A stretch of 40,977 nt of DNA, from contig JAAYJV010000051.1 of NCBI GenBank assembly GCA_012522755.1, positions 1 to 40,977 on the forward strand, read 5' to 3'. This document shows positions 1-8,650 of the stretch, piece by piece. Under the pieces are notes generated by a model. It was not told where the DNA came from. It ran no database searches and was given only the letters and a program-made list of their open reading frames with translations. A program made the translations under genes and the position numbers. Source of the stretch: Candidatus Hydrogenedens sp. GTDB lineage: Bacteria; Hydrogenedentota; Hydrogenedentia; Hydrogenedentales; CAITNO01. Within the stretch, counting starts at the first letter, position 1. Each line of letters opens with the position of its first letter.

Positions 1-163
1 AGTTGCACTGTCTATCCTCAAAAAGGATAGCACGGCAAAAGTGGGGATTCAAGGAAGAAGGCTCAAAGCTGCATGGGATTATAAATACCTCGTAAGACTA
101 TTAAGACTTTAGATGCGATTGCCCTGATAAGGAAGGGTGTTTTCTGGAGATTTTGGGCGAGTT

Positions 164-199
164 ATGGACTGAATGGACGGAAAGGACGGTATGGACGCG
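164..199 (+). repeat. 9-base tandem repeat, four units
   Basis: Four consecutive 9-mers in phase: ATGGACTGA, ATGGACGGA, AAGGACGGT, ATGGACGCG. The period of nine and the GGAC core are visible directly. A related GACC-core 9-mer repeat occurs at 23916-23933. Confidence 0.75.
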
Positions 200-204
200 C
201 CCCC

Positions 205-234
205 GCGTCATTCCTGCGAACGCAGGAATCTTAA
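205..234 (+). repeat. Hairpin repeat family A, copy 1
   Basis: A 30-base unit beginning GCGTCATTCC and ending ATCTTAA. Its core is a perfect palindrome with arms ATTCCTGCG and CGCAGGAAT around AA. It pairs in inverted orientation with the copy at 414-443. Confidence 0.8.
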
Positions 235-413
235 CACGAGCCACAGTACCCATAAACTAAATGACGACCGTCCTTTTCGCGCTATTAATGCAGGTTAAGC
301 GTTATCAGAAAGATCAAAGGAACTTTGGAATGCCCCTGGAAAAATAAAACAAGATACAAGGATCAAAGCCGCGGGCACAAAGCTTTCAAATGCCCATAGA
401 CAATTCTATCGCA

Positions 414-443
414 TTAAGATTCCTCCTTGCGAAGGAATGACGC
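414..443 (-). repeat. Hairpin repeat family A, copy 2 (inverted)
   Basis: Read on the minus strand it begins GCGTCATTCCT and ends AATCTTAA, like the copy at 205-234, with changes confined to the hairpin core. The two copies enclose about 180 bases with no gene. Confidence 0.7.
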
Positions 444-483
444 TGTTATGGCGTGGATCTCAAGGCAATAGCCGGGGAGGCTT

Positions 484-511
484 CGGGCGAAAGATTTTTC
501 GCCCCTACCGA
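484..511 (+). repeat. Hairpin repeat family B, solo copy
   Basis: A 28-base unit containing the stem GGGCGAAA/TTTCGCCC around loop GATT, followed by CCTACCGA. It is identical over 28 bases to the reverse complement of the copy at 26361-26388. It lies about 50 bases beyond the panD stop. Confidence 0.85.
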
Positions 512-557
512 CCAGATACGCACCGCCTGACCTGCCACTATGGTGAAAAAACTACCT

Positions 558-917
558 TCACGGCCCTGTCGAAACAATCTTGTTATTCCCGTCCACAAAG
601 ACCGCGCAGGGCTTATATTCTTTGGCTTCTTCCGCATCCATCTGGGCATAGGTGATGGCAATGATCAGATCGCCGGGATGACCCATTCTGGCGGCTGCAC
701 CGTTGAGGCATATTTCACCGCAGCCCCGTTCGCCTTCAATGACATAAGTCACAAAGCGGTCGCCTGTATTGACGTTGAGAACATGAATCTGCTCATAAGG
801 GATCATATGGGCCGCATCCATGAGATCGCGATCCACAGTCATGCTGCCTTCATAGTTCAAATTGGCTTCTGTAATGGTTGCCCGGTGTATTTTACTTTTC
901 ATCACAGTTAACAACAT
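558..917 (-). CDS. panD: Aspartate 1-decarboxylase precursor PanD
   Basis: Makes beta-alanine from L-aspartate for pantothenate synthesis, in the cytoplasm. The 119-aa length is close to the family's usual size. The self-cleavage site YEGS is present with Gly24-Ser25 at the same positions as in the E. coli enzyme; cleavage there produces the pyruvoyl cofactor at Ser25. The chosen ATG at 917 puts the site at the canonical position, and an AGGATGG ribosome site lies about 9 bases upstream. It follows panC by 51 bases and ends the folK-panB-panC-panD run. A family B hairpin repeat sits just downstream. Confidence 0.95.
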   Translation of the reverse strand: MLLTVMKSKIHRATITEANLNYEGSMTVDRDLMDAAHMIPYEQIHVLNVNTGDRFVTYVIEGERGCGEICLNGAAARMGHPGDLIIAITYAQMDAEEAKEYKPCAVFVDGNNKIVSTGP

Positions 918-968
918 CTTGCTGAACCATCCTATCTTTGTTGATCAACGACGAAACTGTTTTTACTT

Positions 969-1823
969 TCAGGACACAGTGTTTTCTGTCGGATCATAGA
1001 TAATATTGTCAATAAGTCTGGCTGTGGGCAGCAGTGCCGCAACAGCCAATACCACTCGGCCTTCAACACGGCTGACGGGCTGCATGGTATCTGCATCCGC
1101 CAGCACCACATAATCAATCTCAACTTCCCGCATTGCTTCACGGACGGACTCCAACATAACGGCCGCTTCTCTTTCACCCTGACGCAGCCTTTCTCCAACT
1201 GCAAAGAGCGCCCGGGAAAGGCACAAAGCCCGCTCCCTGTCATCATCTGTCAGATAGGCATTGCGCGAGCTCATGGCGAGGCCATCGGCTTCGCGAACAA
1301 TAGGCATTTCCACAATATCAATGCCCATATCCATATCCCGGACCATGCGTCTGATGACGGCGCATTGCTGGGCATCTTTTTGACCGAAATAAGCGCGCTG
1401 CGGTTTTGTCGCATGAAACAGTTTCATGACCACCGTCGCCACTCCTCTGAAAAAATGGGGACGGCTTCCGCCACACAATCCTTCACTCACCAGTTCCACA
1501 TCAACCCAGGTGGAGAAATCCTGAGAATACATCTCTCCGGCCGTGGGCGCATAGACGCAGGCCACTCCCGCTTCTTTCAGGAGTTCGCAATCTTTCTCAA
1601 AAGTACGGGGATAGTGATCAAAGTCCTCATGGGGCGCAAACTGGGTCGGATTCACGAAAATACTGGCCACAGCCATATCGTTTTCGCGGACAGCCGCCTC
1701 CACCAGGCTCATATGTCCGCGATGGAGAGCCCCCATGGTCGGCACCAGACCGATAGTATTATTCGTGGCCCGTTTCTGATCCGCCCAGCGGCGCATCTCC
1801 AACGGGCTCTTGATGATTATCAT
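969..1823 (-). CDS. panC: Pantothenate synthetase PanC
   Basis: ATP-dependent ligation of pantoate and beta-alanine to pantothenate. At 284 aa it has normal family length. The nucleotidyltransferase signature PTMGALHRGH (HRGH at 34-37) is intact, as are FGQKDAQQ near residue 150 and the MSSRNAYL loop in the second half, which plays the KMSKS-like role. The ATG at 1823 overlaps the panB stop in an ATGA junction, implying coupled translation. The final residues after the conserved core (DPTENTVS) are a short variable tail. Confidence 0.96.
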   Translation of the reverse strand: MIIIKSPLEMRRWADQKRATNNTIGLVPTMGALHRGHMSLVEAAVRENDMAVASIFVNPTQFAPHEDFDHYPRTFEKDCELLKEAGVACVYAPTAGEMYSQDFSTWVDVELVSEGLCGGSRPHFFRGVATVVMKLFHATKPQRAYFGQKDAQQCAVIRRMVRDMDMGIDIVEMPIVREADGLAMSSRNAYLTDDDRERALCLSRALFAVGERLRQGEREAAVMLESVREAMREVEIDYVVLADADTMQPVSRVEGRVVLAVAALLPTARLIDNIIYDPTENTVS

Positions 1824-2611
1824 TCGAAGCTGTGCTCCTCTGAAGGAAAGGTTCCTTGACGCACTTCCTCAGCATAGGTACTGAAGGCTTCGAGCATTTC
1901 AGAACGCACATCTTTGAAATTTTTTGTGAATTTGGTGCGTCCCCATCCGACCATGTCATACCAGACGAGCACCTGACCATCACAACCCGCTCCGGCGCCT
2001 ATGCCGATGGTGGGTATGGCGAGATTGTTGGAAATCTGGGCGGCCAGCTCAGAAGGTATGCATTCAAGAACTAGGGCGAAACATCCCGCATTCTGCAAAT
2101 CCATGGCATCAAGTTGCAATTGCCGGGCCTGCTCATCGCTACGCCCCTGTATTTTGTAGCCACCGAGCTGATGGATATACTGGGGAGTGAGGCCCAGATG
2201 TCCCATGACGGGGATACCGGCGCGGACCAGTCCCTGGATCACATCGCCGAAGAGTCGGGCTGATCCCTCCAGTTTCACGGCCTGGGCGCCACCTTCCATG
2301 ACAAGACGCCCCGCATTGCGGATAGCCTCTTCCCGGCTCACCTGATAGGAAAGGTAGGGCATATCAGCAATGAGCATGGCACGGTTGAGCCCGGCCCGAA
2401 CCATTTTCACATGGTGGAGCATCACTTCCATGGTCACATTGAGTGTGTTGTCCAGGCCCATGACAGCATTGCCCAGAGAATCCCCCACCAGAACAGCGTC
2501 TATCCCCGCTTCGTCCATGAGCATGGCTGTGGGATAATCGTAGGCGGTGAGAAGAGCGATCTTTTCCCTCTTCTCCTTCTTTCGTTTCAGACTATGCGTT
2601 GTTATCTGCAT
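1820..2611 (-). CDS. panB: Ketopantoate hydroxymethyltransferase PanB
   Basis: Transfers a hydroxymethyl group from 5,10-methylene-tetrahydrofolate to alpha-ketoisovalerate, the first committed step to pantothenate. I chose the ATG at 2611, giving 263 aa, close to the E. coli length. It has AGGAAAG about 8 bases upstream, while the longer reading frame to 2680 adds 23 non-conserved residues. TAYDYPTA, VGDSLG (metal-binding Asp) and VLECIP (catalytic Glu region) are present. It lies 65 bases after folK and overlaps panC by four bases. Pairing with folK is sensible because this enzyme uses a folate cofactor. Confidence 0.95.
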   Translation of the reverse strand: MQITTHSLKRKKEKREKIALLTAYDYPTAMLMDEAGIDAVLVGDSLGNAVMGLDNTLNVTMEVMLHHVKMVRAGLNRAMLIADMPYLSYQVSREEAIRNAGRLVMEGGAQAVKLEGSARLFGDVIQGLVRAGIPVMGHLGLTPQYIHQLGGYKIQGRSDEQARQLQLDAMDLQNAGCFALVLECIPSELAAQISNNLAIPTIGIGAGAGCDGQVLVWYDMVGWGRTKFTKNFKDVRSEMLEAFSTYAEEVRQGTFPSEEHSFE

Positions 2612-2676
2612 GGCGTGTTCTTTCCTGAACCGTGACGAACCCGTCCCGGTCCCTGTTGGGCTCCAAGCGGAGCGGT

Positions 2677-3183
2677 TCAAGAGTAGAGGGGACCTGTTAT
2701 CTGTACGAGACCCCGGCTGTCCAGCCTGTCGGCCAGAGCGGTTACAGTCATTCCGCTTTCCGGGTCAACGGCGGCTGGCGCAATTTCCGCCAGAGGCATC
2801 AGTACAAAAGCCCGATCCCTGAAATATTCATGGGGCAGGGTCAGCTCCGGAGTACGCATGCAGTGGTTACCCCAAAGGATGAGATCGATATCTATGGATC
2901 GGGGCCCCCATCTTTCTGAGGGTTCCCGTCCCAGACACTGCTCCATATCTTTGACTGAGTTCAGGAGTTCAAGCGGCGTGAGTGCCGTCTCAATCTCCAC
3001 AACTATATTAAGGTATTTCGGCTGCTCTGTCAATCCCCAGGCGTCACTTTCGTAGACAGACGAACTGCGCAACACCCGGATGGACTCATGGATATCCAGA
3101 GCACGGATCGCCTGTTTCAACATATGCAGACGATCGCCCATATTGGATCCGAGACAAAGCAGTACTATTGAAACACTGTTCAT
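2677..3183 (-). CDS. folK: HPPK, 6-hydroxymethyl-dihydropterin pyrophosphokinase FolK
   Basis: Transfers pyrophosphate from ATP to 6-hydroxymethyl-7,8-dihydropterin in folate synthesis. The 168-aa protein starts with the family motif CLGSNMGDR. It carries RWGPRSIDIDLIL at 91-103, where Asp98 and Asp100 match the two magnesium-binding aspartates of the family, and LPHEYFRDRAFVL after it. The start codon has only a distant AGGA upstream, so its exact position is a little uncertain. It heads the vitamin run and follows the kinase gene by 51 bases. Confidence 0.93.
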   Translation of the reverse strand: MNSVSIVLLCLGSNMGDRLHMLKQAIRALDIHESIRVLRSSSVYESDAWGLTEQPKYLNIVVEIETALTPLELLNSVKDMEQCLGREPSERWGPRSIDIDLILWGNHCMRTPELTLPHEYFRDRAFVLMPLAEIAPAAVDPESGMTVTALADRLDSRGLVQITGPLYS

Positions 3184-3234
3184 GGGGAAGAGTATTTCCT
3201 TTCTTTACTGCTTTGTCCCGTCCACAGGAAACTG

Positions 3235-4632
3235 TTATCTGGAAATGTCGGGCAGGCTCGCCGCTGCAATGGACTGGCCCACACGCCGGCTTTTCTCGTC
3301 AGGGAGCTGAACGCAGATTTTTTCCGCCAGTTCGGGAAATTCTTTTTTCAGCACATTCTGAGCGCCGGTGAGGAGCAGATCGCCGCCTTTTCCGGAGGTA
3401 ACACGTCCGAGAATGAGGGCATGTCTGATTTCATAGAAGTCCGCATAATGGGCGAGCGTATAACCCAGATAAACGCCCATACTGTGCCAGATATTCGTTG
3501 CACCTTCGTCACCGGCTTCCATTTTATCCTGGATAATTTTGAGCTTTTCAGCGTTCAGAATATCGTCGGGCAGGCTGATGCCCACCTTGGGAGCGAGACG
3601 GAAGGCACATTGCTGTGAGAAATAAAGGGCGCCGACACCATAATCTCCGGACCATTCATCCACGGCCGCCTGGGGATTATAGTCCACAGGGCAGAAAGCC
3701 AGTTCATTGAGCCAGCCGGTGATATTGCCTTCGAGATTCACATAGCCTCCGGCTTCACTCGTACCCATGGCAATGCCCAGCACGCCGTTGTCTTCCAGAG
3801 ACATGGACCCGGCCAGGGCGGTCACTTCACCATCATTGACCATGACCAGGGGCACACCCATTTCTTTGCTGATACGGGGAAAGAGTTCGTGAACTTCGTG
3901 ATAGCGATCTTTGGGAACAGCCCGGAAAAGGGAAGCGATGCGTGCGCGGTTATTGACATAGACACCGGCTGCACTGCCACCGATGGCATCAAGCCTGGGC
4001 ATTTTGGAGGCCGCTGTTTTGATGGCCGTCATGACTTCATTGTAGTGATAAGAGGGATCGGCCGTTTGAATGGGGTTCCACATGACCTCTTCGCTGTAAA
4101 TGGCTTCACCGTTGACAACAGCACTTACTTTTCTGTCGGAGCCGCCCAGATCAAAACCGATGCGGTAGCCTTCCAGATGACGGCCCAGAGCGCTGGTATC
4201 TTCTTTTTCAGCGGGTACTTCGTCGGCGCTGCAGACCACGACAGTAAATTTCTTGTCATAGACCGATTCGCCCATGAATTCGAAGTCAAAGGCCCGGGTG
4301 CCATCGGCACTGTAACAGCGTTGAATATGCTCGCCAATGGCTTTGGGGCCACCCACATAAATACGCCAGCCGCCACGTTGCCAGAGCAGGAATTTAACGA
4401 GCCGCTCAATATAAAATCTGGAGGCATCGAGACGCTCATCGCTTTCTTCAAAAACACGGGTTTCATAGCGGGAAAGGGAACCATCGCCCCGCTCCAGCCC
4501 CAGAACCAGCGGCACACCGCCTCCGGCATCTTTTACAGCCTGAAGATAGCTTCTGTGGGCAAGTACAGGCGGTTTAAAATCAGGATCCAAAGCCGGAAGA
4601 ATAGAGGGGCGTGACAACATCCAGTCAATCAT
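3235..4632 (-). CDS. ROK-like sugar kinase with long N-terminal extension
   Basis: Predicted cytoplasmic sugar kinase of the ASKHA fold. The core begins around residue 157 with the phosphate-loop motif GFDLGGSDRK. It continues with VNDGEV, whose Asp267 is the likely catalytic base, and GIAMGTSEAGGYV in the adenosine region. The first roughly 150 residues are an extension not present in ordinary ROK kinases, which run about 300 aa; this protein has 465. AAGGAAA precedes the ATG by seven bases. The substrate cannot be read from sequence; a hexose or N-acetylhexosamine is plausible. A 253-base gap precedes it. Confidence 0.75.
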   Translation of the reverse strand: MIDWMLSRPSILPALDPDFKPPVLAHRSYLQAVKDAGGGVPLVLGLERGDGSLSRYETRVFEESDERLDASRFYIERLVKFLLWQRGGWRIYVGGPKAIGEHIQRCYSADGTRAFDFEFMGESVYDKKFTVVVCSADEVPAEKEDTSALGRHLEGYRIGFDLGGSDRKVSAVVNGEAIYSEEVMWNPIQTADPSYHYNEVMTAIKTAASKMPRLDAIGGSAAGVYVNNRARIASLFRAVPKDRYHEVHELFPRISKEMGVPLVMVNDGEVTALAGSMSLEDNGVLGIAMGTSEAGGYVNLEGNITGWLNELAFCPVDYNPQAAVDEWSGDYGVGALYFSQQCAFRLAPKVGISLPDDILNAEKLKIIQDKMEAGDEGATNIWHSMGVYLGYTLAHYADFYEIRHALILGRVTSGKGGDLLLTGAQNVLKKEFPELAEKICVQLPDEKSRRVGQSIAAASLPDISR

Positions 4633-4791
4633 TGCTCGTTTCCTTTAAAGTAATGGGGTTTCAGATACTTTCCACCTGCAGAGGGAAGCCTGTTTTCTTT
4701 GGTTCTGCAGTCTTTTCCTGAAAAACTCTCGGGTAAAATCCTGAGAACAAACAGTGCAGCGCTGCTTTCTGCAGGGGAATGGTGTTACCAG

Positions 4792-4821
4792 ATGATACCC
4801 GATCAAGAGTCAATTAAACAA
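4792..4821 (-). promoter_or_regulatory. Possible promoter of the ROK-like kinase gene
   Basis: On the minus strand TTGTTT (4816-4821), an 18-base spacer and TATCAT (4792-4797) lie in the 253-base gap before the kinase. The match is moderate and the leader would be about 155 bases. No terminator was seen in the gap. Confidence 0.3.
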
Positions 4822-4885
4822 ATGTTTTACTTTTTAAGCCTTGGAATCACTGGTTATCTGTCAATTGCCCAAGCCCTGAAAGCTG

Positions 4886-6700
4886 TCACCAACTGTCAAT
4901 CTTCAGATTGTTTTTCGGATCAGCCACCAGAAAGCGCAAAAACCAGTCACCCCGATTGTTCACTGTCTTGATGGACAGGGTATTCCAACCTTCTTCCAAT
5001 CGGAGCGGCACATAGACAAAGGGCGAAGGGCCTCGCAGTGCCTGTCCTTCTTCCACCAGTACCCCGTTGAGATAGAGCTGGGCGAAGTTGTCCGCATACA
5101 TGATTCCATGAGTCAATTGCGCTGCAGGAGAAAAGATGCGGCTGCTGCTGAAGGTTGCCGCCAGATCCAGGGTTCCGAGAAGCCCGTTGAGATTGATCAG
5201 TCCCCGTGCACAGCTCTCCGCCCGATGCCATCTCTGACCGTCTGCATAGACAGCCTCTTTTTCATAGCCCTTTTCCGGGCCCAGGGCTTTCACGAACCAG
5301 GGATTCGCTTTTTCAGGATTGTCCGGCAATTGACTCACATCTATATCACCGATGATGAAAGCTTCAGTCTGCTGCCAGGAGGGCACCATTTTCCAGGCTT
5401 TCGCCGGATAGAGAGGCAACGCATTTTCTTCTTCCATGGACATGACTTCTTTTTTGAGCCAGTATCCATCGTATTCCACTTCCAAGTGCAATACAGGAGG
5501 CGTTCCGATTTTCTCATAAGGCGCTTGGGCCGCAAGATCGATACGCTCTTCTTCTCCGGGCTGGAGCCGCACTTCCACAGAGGCATTGCCATCATCGGGA
5601 TCAACGGACCAGGGTGCTTTCGTCATATCTCTTTTCAGTGTCCAACCGCTGGCCTCCAGAGCCTGAACAACCAGACGCACGGAAATTTCTTTTTCAAAGG
5701 GGTTTTTCAGAAGCACAAAAGAGCCTGTATGAAAGAAATCAGGATCTGAAAAGTCGGGATCGTCAGCATCAGGAAAAACAACGGCGTTGTTGATTTTTTT
5801 TCTGAAAGATGCCGGGGAAACATCGACAGAATGAATGGTCCCATCGGGCTCCATAATGGATACATGCGCCTTTCCGTTGCGTACCGTTACAGGAGCGAAG
5901 GCATGAAAGCCACCGAATTCTTTCACTTCGCTGTCCCGCACACCCGCAGCTGTGGCATTCATGACCATAAGCAGATTGCCTTCATGACGGGATACGGAGA
6001 GATAGTGTTCATGCCCTGCCACAGCCGTGAAGGCTCTGTCACCGAGACTGTGGAGAATACGCAGCCAATCACGGAGGAAACGGGGATCATCCCACATGGG
6101 CTTATGAAAAAAGAGGAAGGTATGCGATCTGTCCTTTTCTTTATCCAGAGTCTGTTCCGCAAACTGCATCATGGCTTCCCAGCGGGGCCCCCGGCCGTCA
6201 AAGCGTTCTTCTTCCGTATTCAGTATCAGAAAAAGACAGTCTTTCCAGATGAATTGAAAATAGGAGGCACCGAAATCATCGAGCCAGAACTGATGGCACT
6301 GGATATTGGATATATCGTGATTTCCCGGAGTCAGAATGAGTGGACACTGGAGTCTTTCAGCATGCTCCCAATATTCCGCCCATTCAAGATCCCATTGTCC
6401 CCGCTCTTCCATATGGCCGGGGATATGATCGCCTGTGGTGATGACGAAATCAGGTGCGAGCAGGTTGATGCTGTCCACAGCCTGATCAAAAAGATCCCAG
6501 AGCTCTTCACCGCCACTGGTCTTGTCGCCCAGAATCACAAAGTGGAAACTGTCTCCCTCCTCTTCGGGAAAAGAACCCCGGATCGGTATCCGATCGGGAA
6601 CGGAGAGGGGCCCATTCGCAAAGGCAAGGGATGAGAGTACAAGCACGAGAAGGCTTAAAAACAGAAACTGTAATTTCTTTATGGAAACAAAGGAAAGCAT
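4886..6700 (-). CDS. Secreted metallophosphoesterase
   Basis: Predicted exported calcineurin-like phosphoesterase of unknown substrate. I chose the ATG at 6700 (604 aa), which has AGGAG seven bases upstream. A GTG 18 bases earlier is possible but less well placed. A hydrophobic signal segment (about residues 11-28) ends near SSLAFA. Metal-site motifs follow in order: ILGDKTSG, TTGDHIPGH, TPGNHD, LFFHKP and AGHEHYLS. In the first motif the usual D-x-H reads D-K-T. The second half (about 300 residues) is beta-rich and probably made of sandwich domains. It lies 74 bases after the heparinase-like gene and is probably cotranscribed with it. Confidence 0.82.
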   Translation of the reverse strand: MLSFVSIKKLQFLFLSLLVLVLSSLAFANGPLSVPDRIPIRGSFPEEEGDSFHFVILGDKTSGGEELWDLFDQAVDSINLLAPDFVITTGDHIPGHMEERGQWDLEWAEYWEHAERLQCPLILTPGNHDISNIQCHQFWLDDFGASYFQFIWKDCLFLILNTEEERFDGRGPRWEAMMQFAEQTLDKEKDRSHTFLFFHKPMWDDPRFLRDWLRILHSLGDRAFTAVAGHEHYLSVSRHEGNLLMVMNATAAGVRDSEVKEFGGFHAFAPVTVRNGKAHVSIMEPDGTIHSVDVSPASFRKKINNAVVFPDADDPDFSDPDFFHTGSFVLLKNPFEKEISVRLVVQALEASGWTLKRDMTKAPWSVDPDDGNASVEVRLQPGEEERIDLAAQAPYEKIGTPPVLHLEVEYDGYWLKKEVMSMEEENALPLYPAKAWKMVPSWQQTEAFIIGDIDVSQLPDNPEKANPWFVKALGPEKGYEKEAVYADGQRWHRAESCARGLINLNGLLGTLDLAATFSSSRIFSPAAQLTHGIMYADNFAQLYLNGVLVEEGQALRGPSPFVYVPLRLEEGWNTLSIKTVNNRGDWFLRFLVADPKNNLKIDSW

Positions 6701-6774
6701 GAGCAATCTCCTGAGCACAGCCGTTGTTGCTGATCGAAAAAAAGGATTCTTCTCTTGGAAACGCCGGACGATGT

Positions 6775-8649
6775 TTACTTATTGCCCCATTGCGACAAGG
6801 GCTGGCTGGGCGGCATATCCCGGGTCTTTTCACCACCGGGCTGGAAGAGGACGCGGCAAGTCTGTTTTTCATCCGGGGCGAGTTTCATGAAAAATCCCAC
6901 CTGACTGAGATGGGTCATGGGTCTGTCCCACTCCAGCCATTCATATTCGGGGAGAGTCTGCAAGTCCCCGTCCAGAGACGCATCCACCGTCATATGCAAT
7001 GTTTTTTCCTGGTGACGGAGCCAGCCTTTTGCCGCAGCTTCCACTTCCAGAGTGGCCGGTGTGCTCATGGCCCAGCGGACGGAAGATTCCTGGCCGTTGT
7101 TGGTCAGTTCATCCTGAATGAGCACACTTCCATCAGGCCGCAGCGCCACGCCCCGTTGAGCCTGGACGAGTTCATCTGCATAGACAGCGCTCATATCAAT
7201 AATGGCGAATGAGAAATCCGGATCATCGGAAAAGTGAAGGATCGGCGCTTCAGCCTGTACCAACTGTCCTTTGCCGTCTACAACCAAAGTATTGTGGCTG
7301 TTGTTGTGATAAGCGAAAATCTTCCAGCGGTCGGATTCCTGTTTTCTGTTCCAGATACCCAGGTCCATGGCTTCCAACTCGCCATAACCTTTGCCCATCA
7401 CATCCACGGCCCAACGGACCCCGTCGGCTTCCAGAACAAAGGAGCCTATATCCATATGCCCGTGGTTTGCCCAGGGAGTCCCGCCTTTGAAAGCCAGCCA
7501 GGTGGCATCGGAATTATCCCAGGATGTCCGGAGTATGGCAATGGGGTTCTGACCTTCTCCATACCAAGTCAGCGGTTTCTGCGGAACTTGAGGCTTTTCG
7601 CCAGACCACCAGTAGAGAGCCAGAGGAAGAAAACGTCCGGTACTCACACGTTCTCCGCTCAACAGCCGTTGCAACCACAGCTCCTCTGGCCAGGCGAGCC
7701 CCGGATCTTCCCAACGTCGGGCAAACCAGTAGACGGCCGGGAAAAGCTGGTGCTTGGATCCGCAGTCACTGAAAGTGAAATGATCACCTGTGGGTCCGGT
7801 CATATACAGCGGAAAAGCACCTGTTTCCTTGAAACCGGGAAAATCCGCCAGACCGAAAGAAGTGCCCAGAGCGGACTCCAGCGCTGCGATACACAGGACG
7901 TTATAGGTGGTTCCATATTCCCAATAGGAAGGGCCTTCCACATAAATACCATCGGGCTGATAGGTACGCATGGCATAGGGAAGGCCGTCAATGGTTCGCA
8001 AGATCACCCGCTTCGCAAGCTCCGTCTCCTCGTCCGCCAGAGCCAGGGCTCCGAAGAGCATGCCTCCGTTGCAAACCTGATTCCAATTGTTGTCCCGCCT
8101 GGCCCAGCTGTCATGGCCTGCAAAAGAGGGAGCAATACCCAGATCCAGAATAGCCCTTCGTATGATCACTTTTTCTTCTTCTGACAGCACATGAAAGAAC
8201 CAGTCATAGCCAAGAGCAAAGGCTGTGGTCATTTCTGCGACATCGAGAAAGTGCGACGGATTCCAATCTGAAAACTTCGCCACGGCGAGCATTTCTTCCA
8301 CAGCACGCTTCACATAGCGCTCATTGTCCGTGAAGTGAAAAGCTGTCCCCAGATAGAGAATGCGACGCAATACCTCACGCGATACAGACAAAAGCCGCTT
8401 GCCCTTTTGGATCCGTTCGGAAGGCGCTTTTTCGAAAACCGTATCAGCTTCTCTGATTACAATTTCCAGAATTTTCGCTTTATCCGGGTGCTCTGCAACC
8501 GAAGCCTTCAGCATCTCTATTTCCGCTGCGTTGACAAGCAGGCGGGGATGGTCGCAGAGAGAAGCCAGAGCTTCGTCAATGGCCTCTTCCGTGGAAGTGC
8601 CAATCAGAGAAAGGAGACAAAGGAGCGTGGCTGTCATCATTGTGGTCAT
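6775..8649 (-). CDS. Secreted heparinase II/III-like polysaccharide lyase
   Basis: Predicted exported polysaccharide lyase or related enzyme acting on uronic-acid glycans. The 624-aa protein opens with a short signal peptide. An alpha-helical toroid follows, including DNNWNQVCNGG and YWEYGTTYNV with a candidate catalytic Tyr. A beta-sandwich half starts near NPIAILRTSW and contains WANHGHMDIGSFVLEADGVRW and NNSHNTLVVDG, the usual His-bearing region of the heparinase II/III C-terminal domain. AAGGA precedes the ATG. It starts one base after the sensor kinase stop, so the kinase probably shares its transcript. Substrate specificity cannot be assigned. Confidence 0.8.
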   Translation of the reverse strand: MTTMMTATLLCLLSLIGTSTEEAIDEALASLCDHPRLLVNAAEIEMLKASVAEHPDKAKILEIVIREADTVFEKAPSERIQKGKRLLSVSREVLRRILYLGTAFHFTDNERYVKRAVEEMLAVAKFSDWNPSHFLDVAEMTTAFALGYDWFFHVLSEEEKVIIRRAILDLGIAPSFAGHDSWARRDNNWNQVCNGGMLFGALALADEETELAKRVILRTIDGLPYAMRTYQPDGIYVEGPSYWEYGTTYNVLCIAALESALGTSFGLADFPGFKETGAFPLYMTGPTGDHFTFSDCGSKHQLFPAVYWFARRWEDPGLAWPEELWLQRLLSGERVSTGRFLPLALYWWSGEKPQVPQKPLTWYGEGQNPIAILRTSWDNSDATWLAFKGGTPWANHGHMDIGSFVLEADGVRWAVDVMGKGYGELEAMDLGIWNRKQESDRWKIFAYHNNSHNTLVVDGKGQLVQAEAPILHFSDDPDFSFAIIDMSAVYADELVQAQRGVALRPDGSVLIQDELTNNGQESSVRWAMSTPATLEVEAAAKGWLRHQEKTLHMTVDASLDGDLQTLPEYEWLEWDRPMTHLSQVGFFMKLAPDEKQTCRVLFQPGGEKTRDMPPSQPLSQWGNK

Positions 8650-8650
8650 A

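Larger units (their letters stand above)
1..557. other. Gene-free left edge with short repeats
   Basis: I see no convincing gene here. ORFs in this stretch have no domain-like sequence and run through repeats. It holds a small hairpin at 12-30 (CTATCC/GGATAG), four 9-base tandem units at 164-199, an inverted pair of a 30-base hairpin repeat (205-234 and 414-443), and one copy of a second hairpin repeat (484-511) just downstream of panD. The last could act as the panD 3' end, although no good T-run follows it. Confidence 0.7.

Noticed and set aside
205-443. CRISPR array from the repeated palindromes
   Set aside because: Only two units, in inverted orientation, with a roughly 180-base interval; no regular spacers and no cas genes.
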